Below, piece by piece: positions 12,601-27,600 of a stretch of 64,000 nt of DNA. The first letter of the stretch is position 1. Each line of letters begins with the position of its first letter. The notes below the pieces were generated by a model. It was given only the letters and a program-made list of their open reading frames with translations. It was not told the DNA's origin and searched no databases. A program made the translations under genes and the position numbers. Source of the stretch: Oreocharis arfaki (taxonomy: Eukaryota > Chordata > Aves > Passeriformes > Paramythiidae); the NCBI GenBank assembly GCA_013398015.1, contig VZRR01004515.1:349590-413589 (forward strand). Direction: 5' to 3'.

Positions 12601-15600
12601 CTGCTTCACCACTTCTTTACATACAACTGTCACTCAGGCTTTTGACATCAAGCACAAATACTCTCCTGCTACATTTTGCTTTCATAAATTTATTTTAAAT
12701 ATGTCACATATTTAAATGTCAATGTCATATGTCAATACAACCACATATTCACATGAAAGCACTATTAGTCTTCCTAAAACATAAAAAGTGCTTCACCATT
12801 TCTTTTATGAGGGCACTTATCTTCTGATTCAGTTTAAAGATAAAAGACAAAAGCACAGAGCTATCAACTTCTACATTAAAAATAAATATGTTAATGTAGA
12901 AGTCAGCATTGCTTTACTAAAATATTCCTTACAGACTGAGAATCTGTATCTAAATAGTTACCTTATGGTTATTATTGTTATTATTTTTTTCCCACTAGCC
13001 TTCACATGAGTACATTGCTTAGCTGGTGCCCTGTGAGCACATGAAGTCTCATGAATACTTTTGCTTCTTCTCACAAGTCATCTACCATCAATTTTTCATT
13101 CAAATACTAAAGCTTAAATATTCAGCTTAGAACATCAGTTGTGACAAGAATCAGAACCAAGGAAAGTGCAATTCTATTCTCAGTGTGAATTTTTTAACCA
13201 TTTAGTTGGGCGCAGTATATCAATGTGTGTAAAGCTTCTCTTTCTGTAATGCTTCTCACTGTACATGCAGTAAATAGTAAAATCAAATAATTACTTTCAT
13301 TTTAGTCAAGCCAGCAGTCCTTACCAGACGAAGCTTCCACTGACTTCAGGCTTACAATTTCTGATTTAAACTAAATCAAAATCTGAATTTATAAGCTAGT
13401 GTTTAAAGGGACAGTATTTTTTATTTTTGCTAAAGCAGCTTTCTTTTTTCCTCAGAAGAGTATCAGTTTGACTCTATAGTATAGTCTTACACCCCTCTTC
13501 TATTTTCTAAATCACTTAAGTAGAAACTCAAACTTTCCATTTTTTTTAACGTAAGAAATATTTAAAACACTCTTATCAGCTTTTCTTTGTTCTCATTATT
13601 TTCTTAGGTGCTACAAGCAGTAAGGAAACTCACGATATTCTATATGCCAGACAAAAAATAATAGTCACAGCAAAGGCATTTGGTCTTCAAGCTATAGACC
13701 TTGTTTACATTGATTTCCATGATGAAGATGGGCTCCGCAGGCAGTCGAGAGAAGGTGCCTCAATGGGATTCACCGGTACGACTTTCTGCCGATGTCTCAA
13801 AAGAACCCAGATCTTGTTCATTTAAAATATGTTGCTACATTTACAGTCACTTAGACAAATAACTTTTCAGGTCATTTTTGAAAAATGTTTCAGGTAATTT
13901 ATTGTTTGTTTCCAGTCATTTATTGAAAAACTTGTTGATGTCAAGCTCTTCTATGTTTATTAGTATCTTAAAAATTGCAGCTGGAAATTTTGCCTGAAAA
14001 GTCAGAGGCTGCTTTTTAAAACCACATGCCATGAAGCGTGTGACTGGTTTTGAAAAGATGTTGGGGTAGAGGCTGTGCAGTGATTCCTCCATCACAGAGC
14101 ATGGAAAAGGCAGCACTGTACTCTGCAATGGCCCCTCCACAACTGGAGCCCCTTCGCTTTGTTTGAACAGCAGTAGTTAAAAAATACATTTTAGGCGAAA
14201 AAGTTGAGATACAAATCTTGTATGCTAATTGCTAGGGGAAAGTTATTTTCTTATTGTTTTCTTTGGTTTGTTTTTCATCTCCTGGCTTTCCCCCCAGTAA
14301 GTGCTGGTGACACCTACGGGTATTGGCAGACAGCAAGAGCAGCAGGCTCCTTGCCCCACAGTCCTGTAATGCAGCCTGTTACCCTGTGATTGGTGTACCA
14401 GGTCACTCGGACACCCCGTTGGGACAGTGCAGCCACCAAAGATTGGGGGTTTGCAACAGAAATCAGCCCTTTGACACGTGCATTAAAGAATTCTAACATA
14501 CAGGACAAACATTACATTATTTTTCTCTGACCACCATCCGGGATATACGTATGAGAATAGTACATCCCTTAGGTTTCTGTTACCAAAAGCATGGGTCCTG
14601 GCAATGCCACCTAGCAAACTCTGGTTTTACAGTTAGCTGTATATGATATCTTAAAGCACCAAACAAAAAAACAAGCGCAATTTTAAGTGATCTTGGCATG
14701 TCGTGGAAGAATAGCAATCAATGCTTTTTGGCACAAACTCTGCTTTACTGTCTGTTAAGCTTTGACATTTGCAAACCCAAGTCCTGCTTTGGAGGTGAAA
14801 TGGTTAGCTCCTCACAGCTACATTATCCACGGCCATGTGGACTTCCACTCTTCACTCGTCTGCCTTTGAAGTTGGGAAAATAATAGAGCTGCTGAATGGT
14901 AGCACCTGCTGACGGCTACCTAGTCTCGACCAGTATTTCCTAGCTTAAGGAAAGGCTTGATTTTTGAAAAAAACATAAACATCTGAACCTCCTGTTGACA
15001 GAAGACGGAGTTGCAGATGCCTAGCACCTTTGAGAGCACTCTTTTTGAATTCTTAATGTGCATTTAAATGCTTAACTGAGGCTGCCAATTTAGGAAATTT
15101 AGAAATGCTCAGCATAACCAATGCTGATGGTGATTTGGACTCTACTGACTTTATGTGGAAGTTGTCTGACTTTAAGACAGGGTCCAGACAGAAGACAGAT
15201 AAAAAGGTTGCGTAGAAATTTAGGGTGTAAAATGACTTTCTAACTTGGCCATACATGTGTCATACTTGCCTTTCCATACAAGGAGTAAAAGTCCGTGAAA
15301 GGTACAGATTTTATGAAGGTGCGCTCACAGCACCTGCTCTTTGCCTCCTGCCTTTCTGCAGCTATCATCAACACATTTCCAAAATGCAGCAAACAACCTG
15401 ACAATCAGTCCAACTGTAATTAGAGACGGGGCAATACGGACTCTTCTAATTTGGTGTGGGGGAAAAAATTAAAATCTGTTTAAGCTAAAACAAAACAGCA
15501 TTCTACCTTCTCTTCTGCAAAAAAAGAAAAAAATATTTTAGGTCAATCTGAAATATTTCTCTTGCTATTTTTTTTTCTCAGTTTATCTAATATTTTTATA

Positions 15601-18600
15601 ATCTTTCTTGCTTGTTTTGATCCAAATAAAATGTAATTTCAATGCTGAAAGCAAAATCATTTTTTTCCAAACATATTTTTTCCAAATCTATATAAATGAA
15701 ATATTTTAGTGTTTCTAATTTCACATTCATCACAGAAAATTACAAATGGGCCTTAGCTTAATCCATGACCTCATATAAAGCAAAAGTATGCACATTGTAT
15801 TTGCCACTGACAGTCCTCTGATAATGTGAAAGTACTGAAATGTCACCCTAACAACAAGTTCAAAATGTGCAATTCTTCTAATTTTTAAATATATGATGCC
15901 TCCCTGCTAATTGTTTTATAAAGAAGCAAAATAATTGAAATCAACAGAACTAAAATGAGCCGAGTCTTGCAAATTGCTCTCATAGCTGAAGAACACTCAC
16001 TTATTTGCAATGCACAGGGCTGAATTCACCACCCTCAAAAGCAATGCAAATCCAAAATATTCAGCAAAGTTGTATGTCCTTAGATGTTCCCATATTAGGC
16101 TAGTAAAATTGTCCTTAATGTAATCAAATAGCTTCACTCAAGATTAAACAAGCAAAATAATATAATGAAGCATTTACCAGGTATTTAAATATTATTGCGA
16201 ACCTCACTGCTTATTGTAGCCAAGTTTTCTTTTCCAGTTGCCTTAAAATCAGCCTGGTTTTCCTTCAGTCAGTGTATAAACGTGAAATCAAATGTTTTCA
16301 AATGTAATTCAGCCAAATTAATAGTCCTTTCATATGAATATTTATATATATATATATATATATATCTCCATAGACAGCCAGCAAGATGTTTTACACTACC
16401 AGTACCTGTGGACTTTAAATCAGTGTGTTGCCTATATAAATGGGCATAGGTTTTAGGAATGTTTATGTAAAAAATAAGGTAAACCTTGACATAAGATTTA
16501 ACAGCTGACTTAGTCATTATAAAGTCCTGTGCTACACGCTGAGAAACCATATATAAACACGAAACAGTCTAGGTGTCCTCTCTTTTTCAGTCTTTTGTAG
16601 AAGACTAAAATGACACCATCATACAGTTACCTAAAAGCCTTGACAAGTATTGATTTAAAGCACAATATATCAAGTGGTACTGTAAAAAGGATTTCGTGGT
16701 CATAAATTTTAATGTCTTCCAATTTTGCACTCTCTCAGTAACTTGTCAATAACAACAATACTGTTTAAAATATTTACTTCATTCCTGCATGGCATTATGT
16801 GTGTTATGCAGTTATTTGGATAGGTAGTCTGTGACAAAAATCAACCGAGTTCTATAAATCAAAAGTTAGATTATATTCTCCCTAAATTGTTCAGCAGTGT
16901 TTAAATTATAAAAAGCATAGTTTACTGGTATAGTTATCTTTAGCAAAAGCAAATCTTTTTACAGAAATGTTTTACACTTTTAAAAATCATGTATATGTAT
17001 TTTTAATTTTGTTGAAATTAGAGATTGACTTTAAATATAATTTAAAATATACTCAACATTTTTTTCAGAAAGTTAAGGTCCTTCAGACTTTTCAAGAAAT
17101 GCTTGTACACACTTCAATTTTGGAATTAGTGGTTTAGCTGAGGAGAATTTGTTGTATTACAAATAAGGAACATCATCAGCTTATTAATGATGACATTTTA
17201 TTAAACTGACTAAAAACCTCTGAGTAGACCTAAGGTAAAACACATTAGTTTTAAAAAGTCTTTGTGCAGTTTCTTTCAAAAATTATAGTTCTTAATGGGG
17301 TTTAAGCTTTTACCTATTTTTAAAGTATTTTTTAAATAGTTATGATATTGAAATTTCAAACTGAATATTTGCATGCCTGTAATATCATAAACTAAACGTT
17401 GTTTAACAAGAAATAAAACTGATCTCCTTATGGCTTTTTAGCAAAGGAACGTAGCAATGCTGAAGGACTACTATTTCTTTGTTCATTTAATCAAGTAGAT
17501 TTTCTTTGTACTCCAGGTTATCACTCAGACCCACTGCAGTCTGATTAAAGTAATCCCAGGGATTTTTGCAGTGGTTATTTCATTGAAAATAGGTGTATTC
17601 CTGCGCTCATGCGTGAGACTTCTCAGATCCGGTGATGGGCTGATTCCTAAAGTACAACTGGCTTAATGTCAGTAAGAACACGGGAGCAGACCCCGTTGTG
17701 CAGGAAACCTCCTTAGGTCCTGACACTTCCAACTTTTCCTGGCGTGCAAAAATCTCGCTCGCGCAGGAGGCTGCGGCGGCGGCAGGGCGGCAGGGCTGTG
17801 GGACCCTCGGTCTGCAGGGGACTGCTCACTTGCTGGCAGGTTTGCAGGATCAGGCTCATCCCTCTAACTAGTTTTGTTGTCTGGCACCGAGGAGAGTCAT
17901 TTATTCCGCAGGAAGCTGGGAGTTACGGTAGCCTCTCTTTATCAATACACCTTAAAAGCAAACCACAGAATTCACACCGGTCTGTGAAATTCCCATAGAA
18001 ATGAACTAATAACGTCAAACGCTGCACTTTTAAAACTGTCAAACAAATTAGACATGTATTTGTTTTAAGGTAGCTAAATTCAATCACAGATTAAAACGGA
18101 TTGTGTGGCTGTCGATTCACGTTTGAAAATCCCTAGTGGAAAAAAAAAGACAACATCTATTTTTATTTTCTTAACTTATGTTTATACAAGAAAGGATTTT
18201 AAAAACTGCTTCATAAAACATCAGGGCACTGCTGGTGGTTGTTTGATATACCAGTGACTAAATAAATATTGCAGCCTACCTGCAACTACCAATAATTGCA
18301 GCAACAACAGTTTAAACAACATCGAGGATTATATGATGCTAAGCCAATACTGAGAATTTAGGGCATGATCCTTAGGCTACTGGTAACTTTTCAGTCCTAC
18401 ACATCTCTTACCATCTTCTTCAGATCTCATTTTCTACACACACTTTAACAAACTTATTTATGAGTGGCTGGAGCTGTTATTTTTATAGTCAAATTCAGAG
18501 ATGCATTATACTGAATTGTTATTGAATGCCCAAGACAAGCAATTGCACCTGAAATGACCAAGAGAAGATGTAAGGATTGAAATGGGGAGGGAGGAGAAAC

Positions 18601-21600
18601 AATCATGGGTTCTTTCAAACGATACTGAATGCAAGCATAGCACAAGGTATTTTTACTCTTAAAATAATCTGTCAAAAAGCTATCTGCCTGTTTTCCAGTT
18701 TTAAAAATAAAAGAAACCAAGTAAAATTATTAGTTAGAGAGCAATAAAGTCTGCAAGGCATATGAGAGCCTCAAGTGGTTGGAACATTTTGCTTGAACAT
18801 CTGTTTGTCGATGCATGATTCTGGTGTTATTAATCTTCTTTGTAGGTAAGCAGGTGATTCACCCCAACCAAATTGCTGTTGTCCAGGAACAGTTCTCTCC
18901 GAGCCCTGAAAAAATAAAGTGGGCACAAGAACTGATTTCTGCTTTTGAAGAACATCAGCGATTAGGCAAGGTAAATATTTTGTTAATATGCCATAGTGGA
19001 ACCAAATTTGAATAATATTTAAGATTTAGAAAGGTCGATGATGGCTCTTTGCTTTTATCTTATGAAGTGTGCTGTAACTAAAAGTATTGCTTGGGAAATC
19101 TGTCTCTGGATAGTGTATATTATAAATGTCTCACTTCCCAATATATTTAGAAATAGAATGGCTATCTTTTTCTTCCTCCCCATTTTAACTTTAATTCTTT
19201 GATTACACAGCCTTTTGAGTACCTGCAAGTATCTACAGCATCGGAGAATTAAAACTGCTCCTCCATTATGCCGCAGAATTACAGTGTTACTGTCAGAGGA
19301 AAATATTTGCAACCAAAAGTCAGGTAGCCTGGCAGAGGACTCAGACTGCTTGCACAGACTTCTTTTATGGAAAGAAATAAATGGATTAGGAAGCCTTCGG
19401 TTTCTAAAAAAATCTCTGTGCTGGTAGACCTGTTTCACTTTTGGGAGTTTGATCCCTCAAACATGCCCAGTAGTGAGTGAATGTACTTTTGAGTGAAACT
19501 GCTTGCAGATTGTGGTTCTTAATCATTAAAAATGGGAATGTTTTATGTGCATTTGTACCAATTGCTGGACCTGAATTTTGGATAGAGGAGAAAGCAAATT
19601 AACACTAGAATATGATTGTTCCTAATTTAGTGCATCATTGAGTCTCACGTTTCCTGCTCTGTGGGTTTCTGCTATGTAAATATTGCGGTGGTGATGCACA
19701 ATCTGTCTCCACTTTGTGCCAGTAATACTTAAATTAGGGGTCGCCTGAAGGAAGATTTTATGCTAGTTGCGGCATTGTCAGTTAATTATCTTAAAGGTTA
19801 TTTGCTATAATCCAGTTTGCCTCTTTTTGAAAGAAAAAAAAAAGTTGCAGCCAAACATGTTTATCTTAGTCTCAGCCAAGCCTGGGCTAGTTAAAAAGGA
19901 AAGTCCCAATGTCAGAATGGGGAGTGCAGATGAGTGGGAATGGTTCACATGTGCTTGTGTGGCATTCAAGGAGGAGACAAATCCCTCCGGTCATGAAGTT
20001 CATCTATAAGACTGTGCATAGGGTCTCACTTTCTCTGGTGCCATAGAAATGTTTCCTGCACATTTTTTTCCACTTTCTAGTGGGTAGAAAAAAAAATGGG
20101 ATGTCTGCCTTCCCTGTTCCCCTGCATTTCCGATACTGCGGATGTTGTGCATTTAAAATGCTGTAAAGGTCAAAACTGAAATTACGCTTTCTTCTCAGAG
20201 TTAAAGTGTGACAAGGTATTTGCTATTGCTCTGCCCTTCTCCTTGCTGGGATATTGCATCCCCTTTGTGCTACCTGGGTGTTTCCAGTACAGTCATAACT
20301 ATGCTATTTGGGTGCTGTCCAGGGCAGTGATTTCAGGGTCACTATCAGGATGCTATATGCCTGGATCTCTTCGTTCCCTTCCCCTCAATTTTGAAATGTA
20401 GCTCTCTTCATGCAAACAATATAGAAATAGAAAATATGTGACTGGTTTTGCCCATTATTCTGATTTACAAGGCTTGGCTCCCTTACAAAAGGCATCGTTA
20501 CGAACATACTGCTGGTGCAAGTGTGTAGGCAGGTAGATGCAGCAAGAAAAAAGTCAAACTACTTACTCAGCCAAATATTGTTGATGATGTGTTTAATAGT
20601 ATTCATTCAGCTGAGTTTAGTGTCAGAAACTCATCAAAGGAACACCCCTGTCATATGAACAGTCAGCTAGGAGACTGGACTAAATTTAACTCTAGTCCCA
20701 GTATCACACAATCATTAAGCCAAACATGTTTAATATTGAATAATTTTGTGTTAGGCGAGCGTTAGTCTTTAGTTTTGTTTTGAAGCTGCTATTTTACTGA
20801 CATAATGCTGAGGTTTTTTGTTTATATCAGCCATTCGGGGGGGTTTACTTGGGTTTGGGGAATTTTTTTTTCTCTTCATAAATGATTTTAAAATATGTTA
20901 TAAGCTTCTGTAATCAGCTGCAAGAGCAGATTTGCTAAGGGTTTGTGGTGCAGGCTATTTTTTTAACCAACCAGGTTGCATGCTTCATATATTTTTGCAT
21001 GTAGCCGTCTAGCAATAAAAAAGGACTGGCAGGTTAATATACCAACTTCTGGATCTTGTAGCACTGTTGTGTTACTGGACTTTATAACAGAATTGGAAAA
21101 ATAGTTTTCCATGTAATGCTGGAAACTCATTAAGTGAGTTTCTAATTTGCTATTATGACTGCGTCAGTGAGAAGAGCTTGGATGGTCTGATTACTTAATT
21201 TTTTTTCCAAAGCAAACATATCTCACTGAGGGATCCTCTCACTCCACGTCCTAACGACATGCTAAAATGTGAGTAATAACTCTTCCCCCACCACCTCCTG
21301 GCAAATACTCCACACAGCGGTTTCAGTAATCCTCGTGTCCTAATGAAACACCTCTTCTGTTTTCCTTTCCCTTTTATTATATTAAAGTGTTCATGTCAGT
21401 AAGACTAAAAATATAGCAGTGCTTAATATGGTTGAGACTTGCATGGTTTTACCATGTTATTAATCAAAGTTGAAAGCCTGGAAAAAATAAATGTGAGGGA
21501 TTTGTGCAGCTGTTTGTGTGGTAGATAGGTTACTGGTCTGCAGTCTCTGGGATCGTAGTTTTGCTATTAATTTGGTTTAAAGTTTGATGCTCTTCATTAA

Positions 21601-24600
21601 CAGTATTTTATATTAAAATACAGTAATAAGCTTTTGTAATCTATTCCAATTTGAGCCCTACAATTACCATAATAATCTTCTTTTGAAAGAAGGCTGAACC
21701 AGGCTACTTCATCCTGGACACTGAAATGCTTTGACACAGTAGCCCCCAAATGTGAGTACTGAGGTCAGGAAAAATTAGGATCTTGGATGAGCACTGTGGA
21801 ATTAGAGATGCTGTGGCAGTGTCCAAACAGAAGGAAATTAGAGAGCTAACCGGCTAGCCAGAAGTATTTGGGCTTGCCTTATGGAGATAGTCCTGTCTGA
21901 GGGGTTGCTGTGGTTTGGTTTCTAGGTAGTTTTGTTTGTTGGGCTGTTTTTCACATTTCTAATTCAACTAAAAAAATAGGAAATGTCTATGAATGTCTAG
22001 GAAATAAATGGTAACATTATGTTTTGGACAAGTAGAAACAAATGTTGAAAAAGTACATTTTGTATTTTATTCAGCTATTTATCAAGTGGTCTCTTTTGTC
22101 TAGAACTTTGAGATCTAAAACTGAAAAGTGCTTAAAAAGAAAAGTGTTATTTCCAGGTTGTTTCAATATTTTTCCAGTAGGACTGCATTATGAGGGAATA
22201 TGTTTTTCAAAATTAAAGCATTGATCCTGCAGAAAGCAGGCATAGCTGTTGGAAAGTCTAAATATAAGATAAATGTCAGTGTGCTCAAAAATGAAAAAGA
22301 AGGGTGATAAACATCATTCCAGTAGTCTAAAGGACAGTTTCTGTTAGAAATTTCTAAAGCATTTGTTCTACGTTAAACAGAGAAGTGGCCTTCTAAATAC
22401 AGATTAACTGAATCTAAGGGGGTAGAGATAGTGGGAGAAGTTACTATCCTATTTTAAGAAAAATACCTGATTTCTAACAATGAGGATGTAAGAGTATTTA
22501 CTATTTAAGTAACTCCTGAGTTTTACATTACCAGTACACTGAATGCAGGACTGTATCTCTTCTATATGTAGTTAGTGTTTATATATGACAAAAATGTTAG
22601 ACATTGAAAATGCATTTTTAAGCCATTTCATGTGTAAATACATCAGGCACGATATCATTATTGAAACTGAATCTTCCCAAATTGCCTTACTTTTAAATAA
22701 AATTCAAATGTAAAGAAAAGCAGAAGAATAAAGTAAAAGGTTGATTACACATTTATCTCACATACTTATTTACAAATGCTTTCAAAGCACCCACATATTA
22801 AACTGGGGAATAACTAAATGATGCTGCCAAGGTCACTTCTCAGGTAAGGATTATTTAGAGTTAAGGTAAGTATATCACAAACCCTAGTTGTGATATGGGT
22901 TGAATATTTAAATCCCATAGAGCAAATAAAAATAAATGTTTGTACGTGCCATATACAAATGCACAGAGTGCTTCTAAGAAGACCTTTAGCGTATGTTTCT
23001 TGCATTATATTCTGTGCCATTGTATATCATGTTCCCAGCAGCTGAGGAATAATATACATGAACTCCAGTGATTTGGCAAACTGTACAGTTTCATTTACAG
23101 ACCTTTCCAGGATTATGAAAAATCTTAGGAATGCATTTATTTACACAGCATCAGTCCAACAAAGGAATGGAAATTTCCAGCAGTGGCTCCCTTATAATGC
23201 TCTTTGTTTAGGAAAAGCTACCCCAAGCCACTGTATCTTAGAGACGATGCGCCCTTGTGCTTGGGCCAGCTCCAGCTCCCACCGCCTCACAGGGAGGTCT
23301 CTCCTGGCTTTCCTCCCTCTCCTGGCTGTGCTGTGGGCCCCAGGAGGGCTCCCCAGCCACGTGGGATCCACCCTGTCTCAATCCAGCCCATGGTTGCTAG
23401 GAAAGCAGGACCGTGTCCCAGGGGTGCCTGTTGGAAGGGATGCACAGGAGCATCCCTCAGCCATCGGGCTGTATGAGATTCCACCAACCCACAGGGATTA
23501 TATTGCACTTTACAGGACGTTATATCTTGGGGCTTTTTGTAGAGCTGGGAGTGAGGGACAGACAGGACAGACAGGACAGACTGCTGAGTTTTGAGGTACC
23601 ACCACCCAAGCTGGATCCCATCCCAGGGCGACAGTGGCAGCACAGGGTACCTCTGTGTATGCTGAACTGCGGCACTATCAGGCCTCCCTCTGAGAACACA
23701 GGGCATTTACTGTCCTTTATGTTAATTAGGCAATGTGTATTCCTTTCACTGCAGAGTAGGGGATTCAGGAATTTGTGATAAATTGCCACCTTTAAGGAGC
23801 ATCAGCCTTTAGAAGTCTAGGCTCAGGTGCATCTCTATGCAAAGGTGAAGAGTGCTGGTGGGATTTAAGCATGGGCCACTGTTACTTCATTTATCTTTTT
23901 AAAAAGTTGCCAAGTGAAATTTTATGTCAAAACTGAGATCCAGAGAGCTCATATTGGTACTCAAAGTTTCTCTATACTATTTTCGTATTAGAAAAATGCT
24001 TTATAAATGTGTTTTGTGTCATGGTTGAAAGCTTTTTTCTTAGAAAGATCCATCTGGGGGCAAATTTTGAACCTTTACAATAGAGCAGAAGGGGCTGTAT
24101 TAGCTAATTGCTTGTGCTATACTGGTTCCTACATTGGTGCAATCAGTCCTGAGGGAGATATGCCAGGTGGGGAGAGAAGGAGACAGATTTTACTACACGG
24201 GGCTGCAAAAGCTTCTAAGCAGGGCAGAAACTCATACAAAAACATGTTCTTGCCAGCTTCCCCACTTTCCACTCCCCAGCAGGCATTTGGTGGCTCTTAA
24301 TCTGTTTTCCTCCACTCGTTAAAGACCTGTGTCCAAAACGCAGAGGGAGAGGGACTCGGATGGCACACTGATATTTCCCGCCGGGAGAAGTTTCACCATG
24401 AGCCAGGAGCAGGATGGATCTGTGCGTCTCCATAGCCTTTCCACCCGGAGGTAGCCCCTGGAGGAGGCAGCTGCTCCTGTCCTGGGGGACATAGGCCCTG
24501 CAGAGGATGGCAGCTCTCTGGGCTCCTCCTCAGCAAGGCATGACTCCTTTATCCTTGTTGGCTCAAGGAGCTAAATGCAGGGTGAGTTGCTTTTGGAAGG

Positions 24601-27600
24601 GCCATGCTCTGTTGGCACATTCCCGGTGCAGGCGATGCTTTGCTATGGGCATGGAGTGGGAAGACACCCAGCACTGCAGACACCTGCCCACCATCGTGCC
24701 AAAACCTGCTCTGCACCAACCAACCCACCAAGGCAACTACCCACCTCCAAAATCCCTCTTTAAAAAGCATTAACGAGCGCTCATGAGCCTCATTTCAATT
24801 TCCAAAGCAGGATCTAACTACAGAGGTAATGTTCTGACCAGATGGCTCTTTTTAAGCCTTACTGGGGGAATTCAGAAGCCTGTACAGCCAAAATATTGTT
24901 TCAGTTAATTTAAGTAGCAGCAGTCTTGCTGCCTTTTCACTCCTCTCTGTGCTAGCCAGCTTTTTCAGAGACTTGGAGTGGCTCTCTGCAAAAGCTCTGT
25001 TGGTTGAAATAAAGGATCACAGTAAAAAATGGCTGTTCGATCCTATTCAGAAAATGAATCTGAAATTAGAAAAACCACGAAATACAAAAATATGGGCAAT
25101 CCATGCTTGTTGGCAGAATGAGCCTCACTGTTATTATTTTTCTCAACTCTCTTGTATTTTACAGCTACCTTTCCCTTCAGTATCAAATGCTGTCTGTGTG
25201 CCCTGTAGTCATTTACTTTCAGATTGAATTTTCTAGTTTATATTTAACTAATTGCTTCCATGACTTAAAACCTCAAGTTAATTCCAAATTACTAAATGAA
25301 GGGCATCTGAGGATCCTGAAGTCTTAATATCAGTTACTTTTCACTTTTCCATGTAATAACCATGGTGTTCACTAGGGAGAAAAAATGCATGGTTGGATAG
25401 GCTGTTTGTCCAGGAAGCTGCTTTTGTGCTATAAAATAAAGATTTGCTTGGCAGCAGCAAGTGTGCTCTCTAGGATTCTTCCGTTCCCAATACAGTATAA
25501 GACAGAGAATGAAAATCAGTGGAGAATATTCCTGATTTCTAGAACCTTCCTCTGCTTCTTTAATTTTATTCCTTCCTGCTCTAGAGGAGCACACAGGAAG
25601 GCAGCAACCACAATGAGAAGGTAACTAAAGAAAATGCAAAGACAGCAATAAAAAAGTCCTCATATCTGCCTTTCATTCAGGCATCTTAAATAGATTGTTT
25701 GCTCAGGGAGAGGGAGAGACTTTGGTAGCCTGAGGAGTTTCTGGAGTTGGACCAAGCACGATCCCCAGGCCCACCCCAGCTGAAAGGGTTATCCTTGGTG
25801 GTTCAGGCAGCTTGGGGGACTGTAAGAAGGAAAAACAGCTTGTCTGGCTCGCACAGCAGGGCAAACCCCTTATATATGGGCTGGAAACAGTAATGCCAGG
25901 TGGAGACGAAATGAAGGACCTTGTAAGTCCTTGTTCTTCATCTTTCCTGCCCCACTGTGGACTTGAAGGATCACAAAGTCCTTTCTACCTGTTGAGCTTT
26001 AGAAAGGGCTTCTTCTGTCAGAGTTCTTGCACTGCTGCTCGGGAGTTATTTGAGGCAAAAATCAATCTCTATTTCATGTGGTTGTTGCTCTTTCTTTCTT
26101 GACCTTTTGTGTCCTTCCATCTGCTCCTAGAGGTAGAAGCCTATCTCAAACAAACAGGCCTGCTTCTGGCATTACAAACTGATTTATCCTCTGAACTCAC
26201 TGACTACTTCTACTCCAGTGGAAGATTACACTGGCAAAAAGAAACAAAAAGACAATGATTTCTAATGTTTTCTACATATCAACGAGATGGCTAGAGAAAG
26301 TTGATGGTGATGATGCTTTGCAGAATTCCCTCCCTATCCACGCTTCAACAGATCAGAGAGCCACTGAGCATCTCCTCTTGCCAAAAAGGTATTTTTGACA
26401 AACCTTTTCAGGGTTCATTTATTTTCCCCAAAGATTTTGTGTGCAAGTATCTTTCCACCCATACTGTTGTTACAGAAAAGGGGTGAATGTGAAAGGGTCC
26501 AAAGGACAGGCTATGAAAATAGGCAGCCCAAAAAGCTTTATCCGTACAGCTCACTGTCTGTGAAGTCTTCAGTTTGTCATATGTGACTGTACTGGTTATT
26601 TGGGCATTTCTTACCTACTGCAAAGACACTTACGGAAAGCCAGAGTTATGTGTGAGCCTGCTCTGGAGGCAGGACAGGTCTGAGCAGAGAAGAGAGAGAG
26701 GCATCATCTTGTCACAGTCTGGAAAATATTCTCAGTTGACCCAGATTTCACTGAGCACCTCCTAGCAGCTCACTAACCTTTGGAAGTTCATTATGAGAAG
26801 GTAGAATCATGACCCAGCTCTTTATGATGGCTCTTTGGCTACAACTTGCAGAAGAAAAAAATTAATTAAACCTGCATTCAGCACCATCACAGCTGTTAGC
26901 TCTTGACTTCCCCAAAAATATGGTCTCAACCTTCTGTTTCAAGAGAAATCATTCCTTTGTACTCGGGATAATCACTCCTCCCCCAGGCACAGACCCAACG
27001 CCATTTGCTGTGACCAGGCTCCTCTTCTCTTTTGTTCATTACCTGTAAGCAAATCCAAGCATTCTTTTTAAGCCACAAAGCAAAGACTTCCAAATTTCCT
27101 CTGCAGGGAGTCACTTAAACAATGTGTGTTTTCGTTAATCCCAGGGGAATTATCTTCCTGAATGCCATGCTTTTTAGGGGGAGCCTTTGCCATCCACCTG
27201 CTCCCTTCCCTTCTCAGAAAACCAAATCTGCTCTGCTTGCAGAACACAAAACTCTTATTTCCTTATAACAGCTAATACTGTGCAGGATTAGAGGTAATGT
27301 TCTCAGACACAAGCAGATTTTAGTGTGTTTATCCCTCGTATATTTGGTGTCTCCAAAAAGTCATAACTAGACCTTTGGCTTTCAGAAGTGGGCGAGACAC
27401 TGAATTACCATGGAAAGAATGAGTGTTTCTCTGATAACTGGATCAAAGATTGCTTGTGTCTGTGAGCTTGAGGACGCTTGTCTATATGGGTTAGGAGGTA
27501 CACAAGGTTTGCACTGGCCAGCTGGCATCACCCCTTCTGCTCATTTCCATTTAGCCTGGCATCTGCCCACAAGTGCCAGCACAGGTCACAGGGGTTGGAA

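Larger units (their letters stand above)
13776..18845 (+). other. CLYBL: CLYBL intron 6
   Basis: A mostly AT-rich intron. It holds a TA microsatellite (16343-16365) and, at about 17590-17930, a CpG-bearing island-like patch (CTCGCTCGCGCAGG, GCGGCGGCGGCAG) that differs from its surroundings and may be regulatory. The rest shows no recognisable element. Confidence 0.85.

Noticed and set aside
23058..23594. 178-codon + strand frame in CLYBL intron 7
   Set aside because: No family resemblance, and its end reads through a 9-base tandem repeat. Kept only as a GC-rich patch finding.
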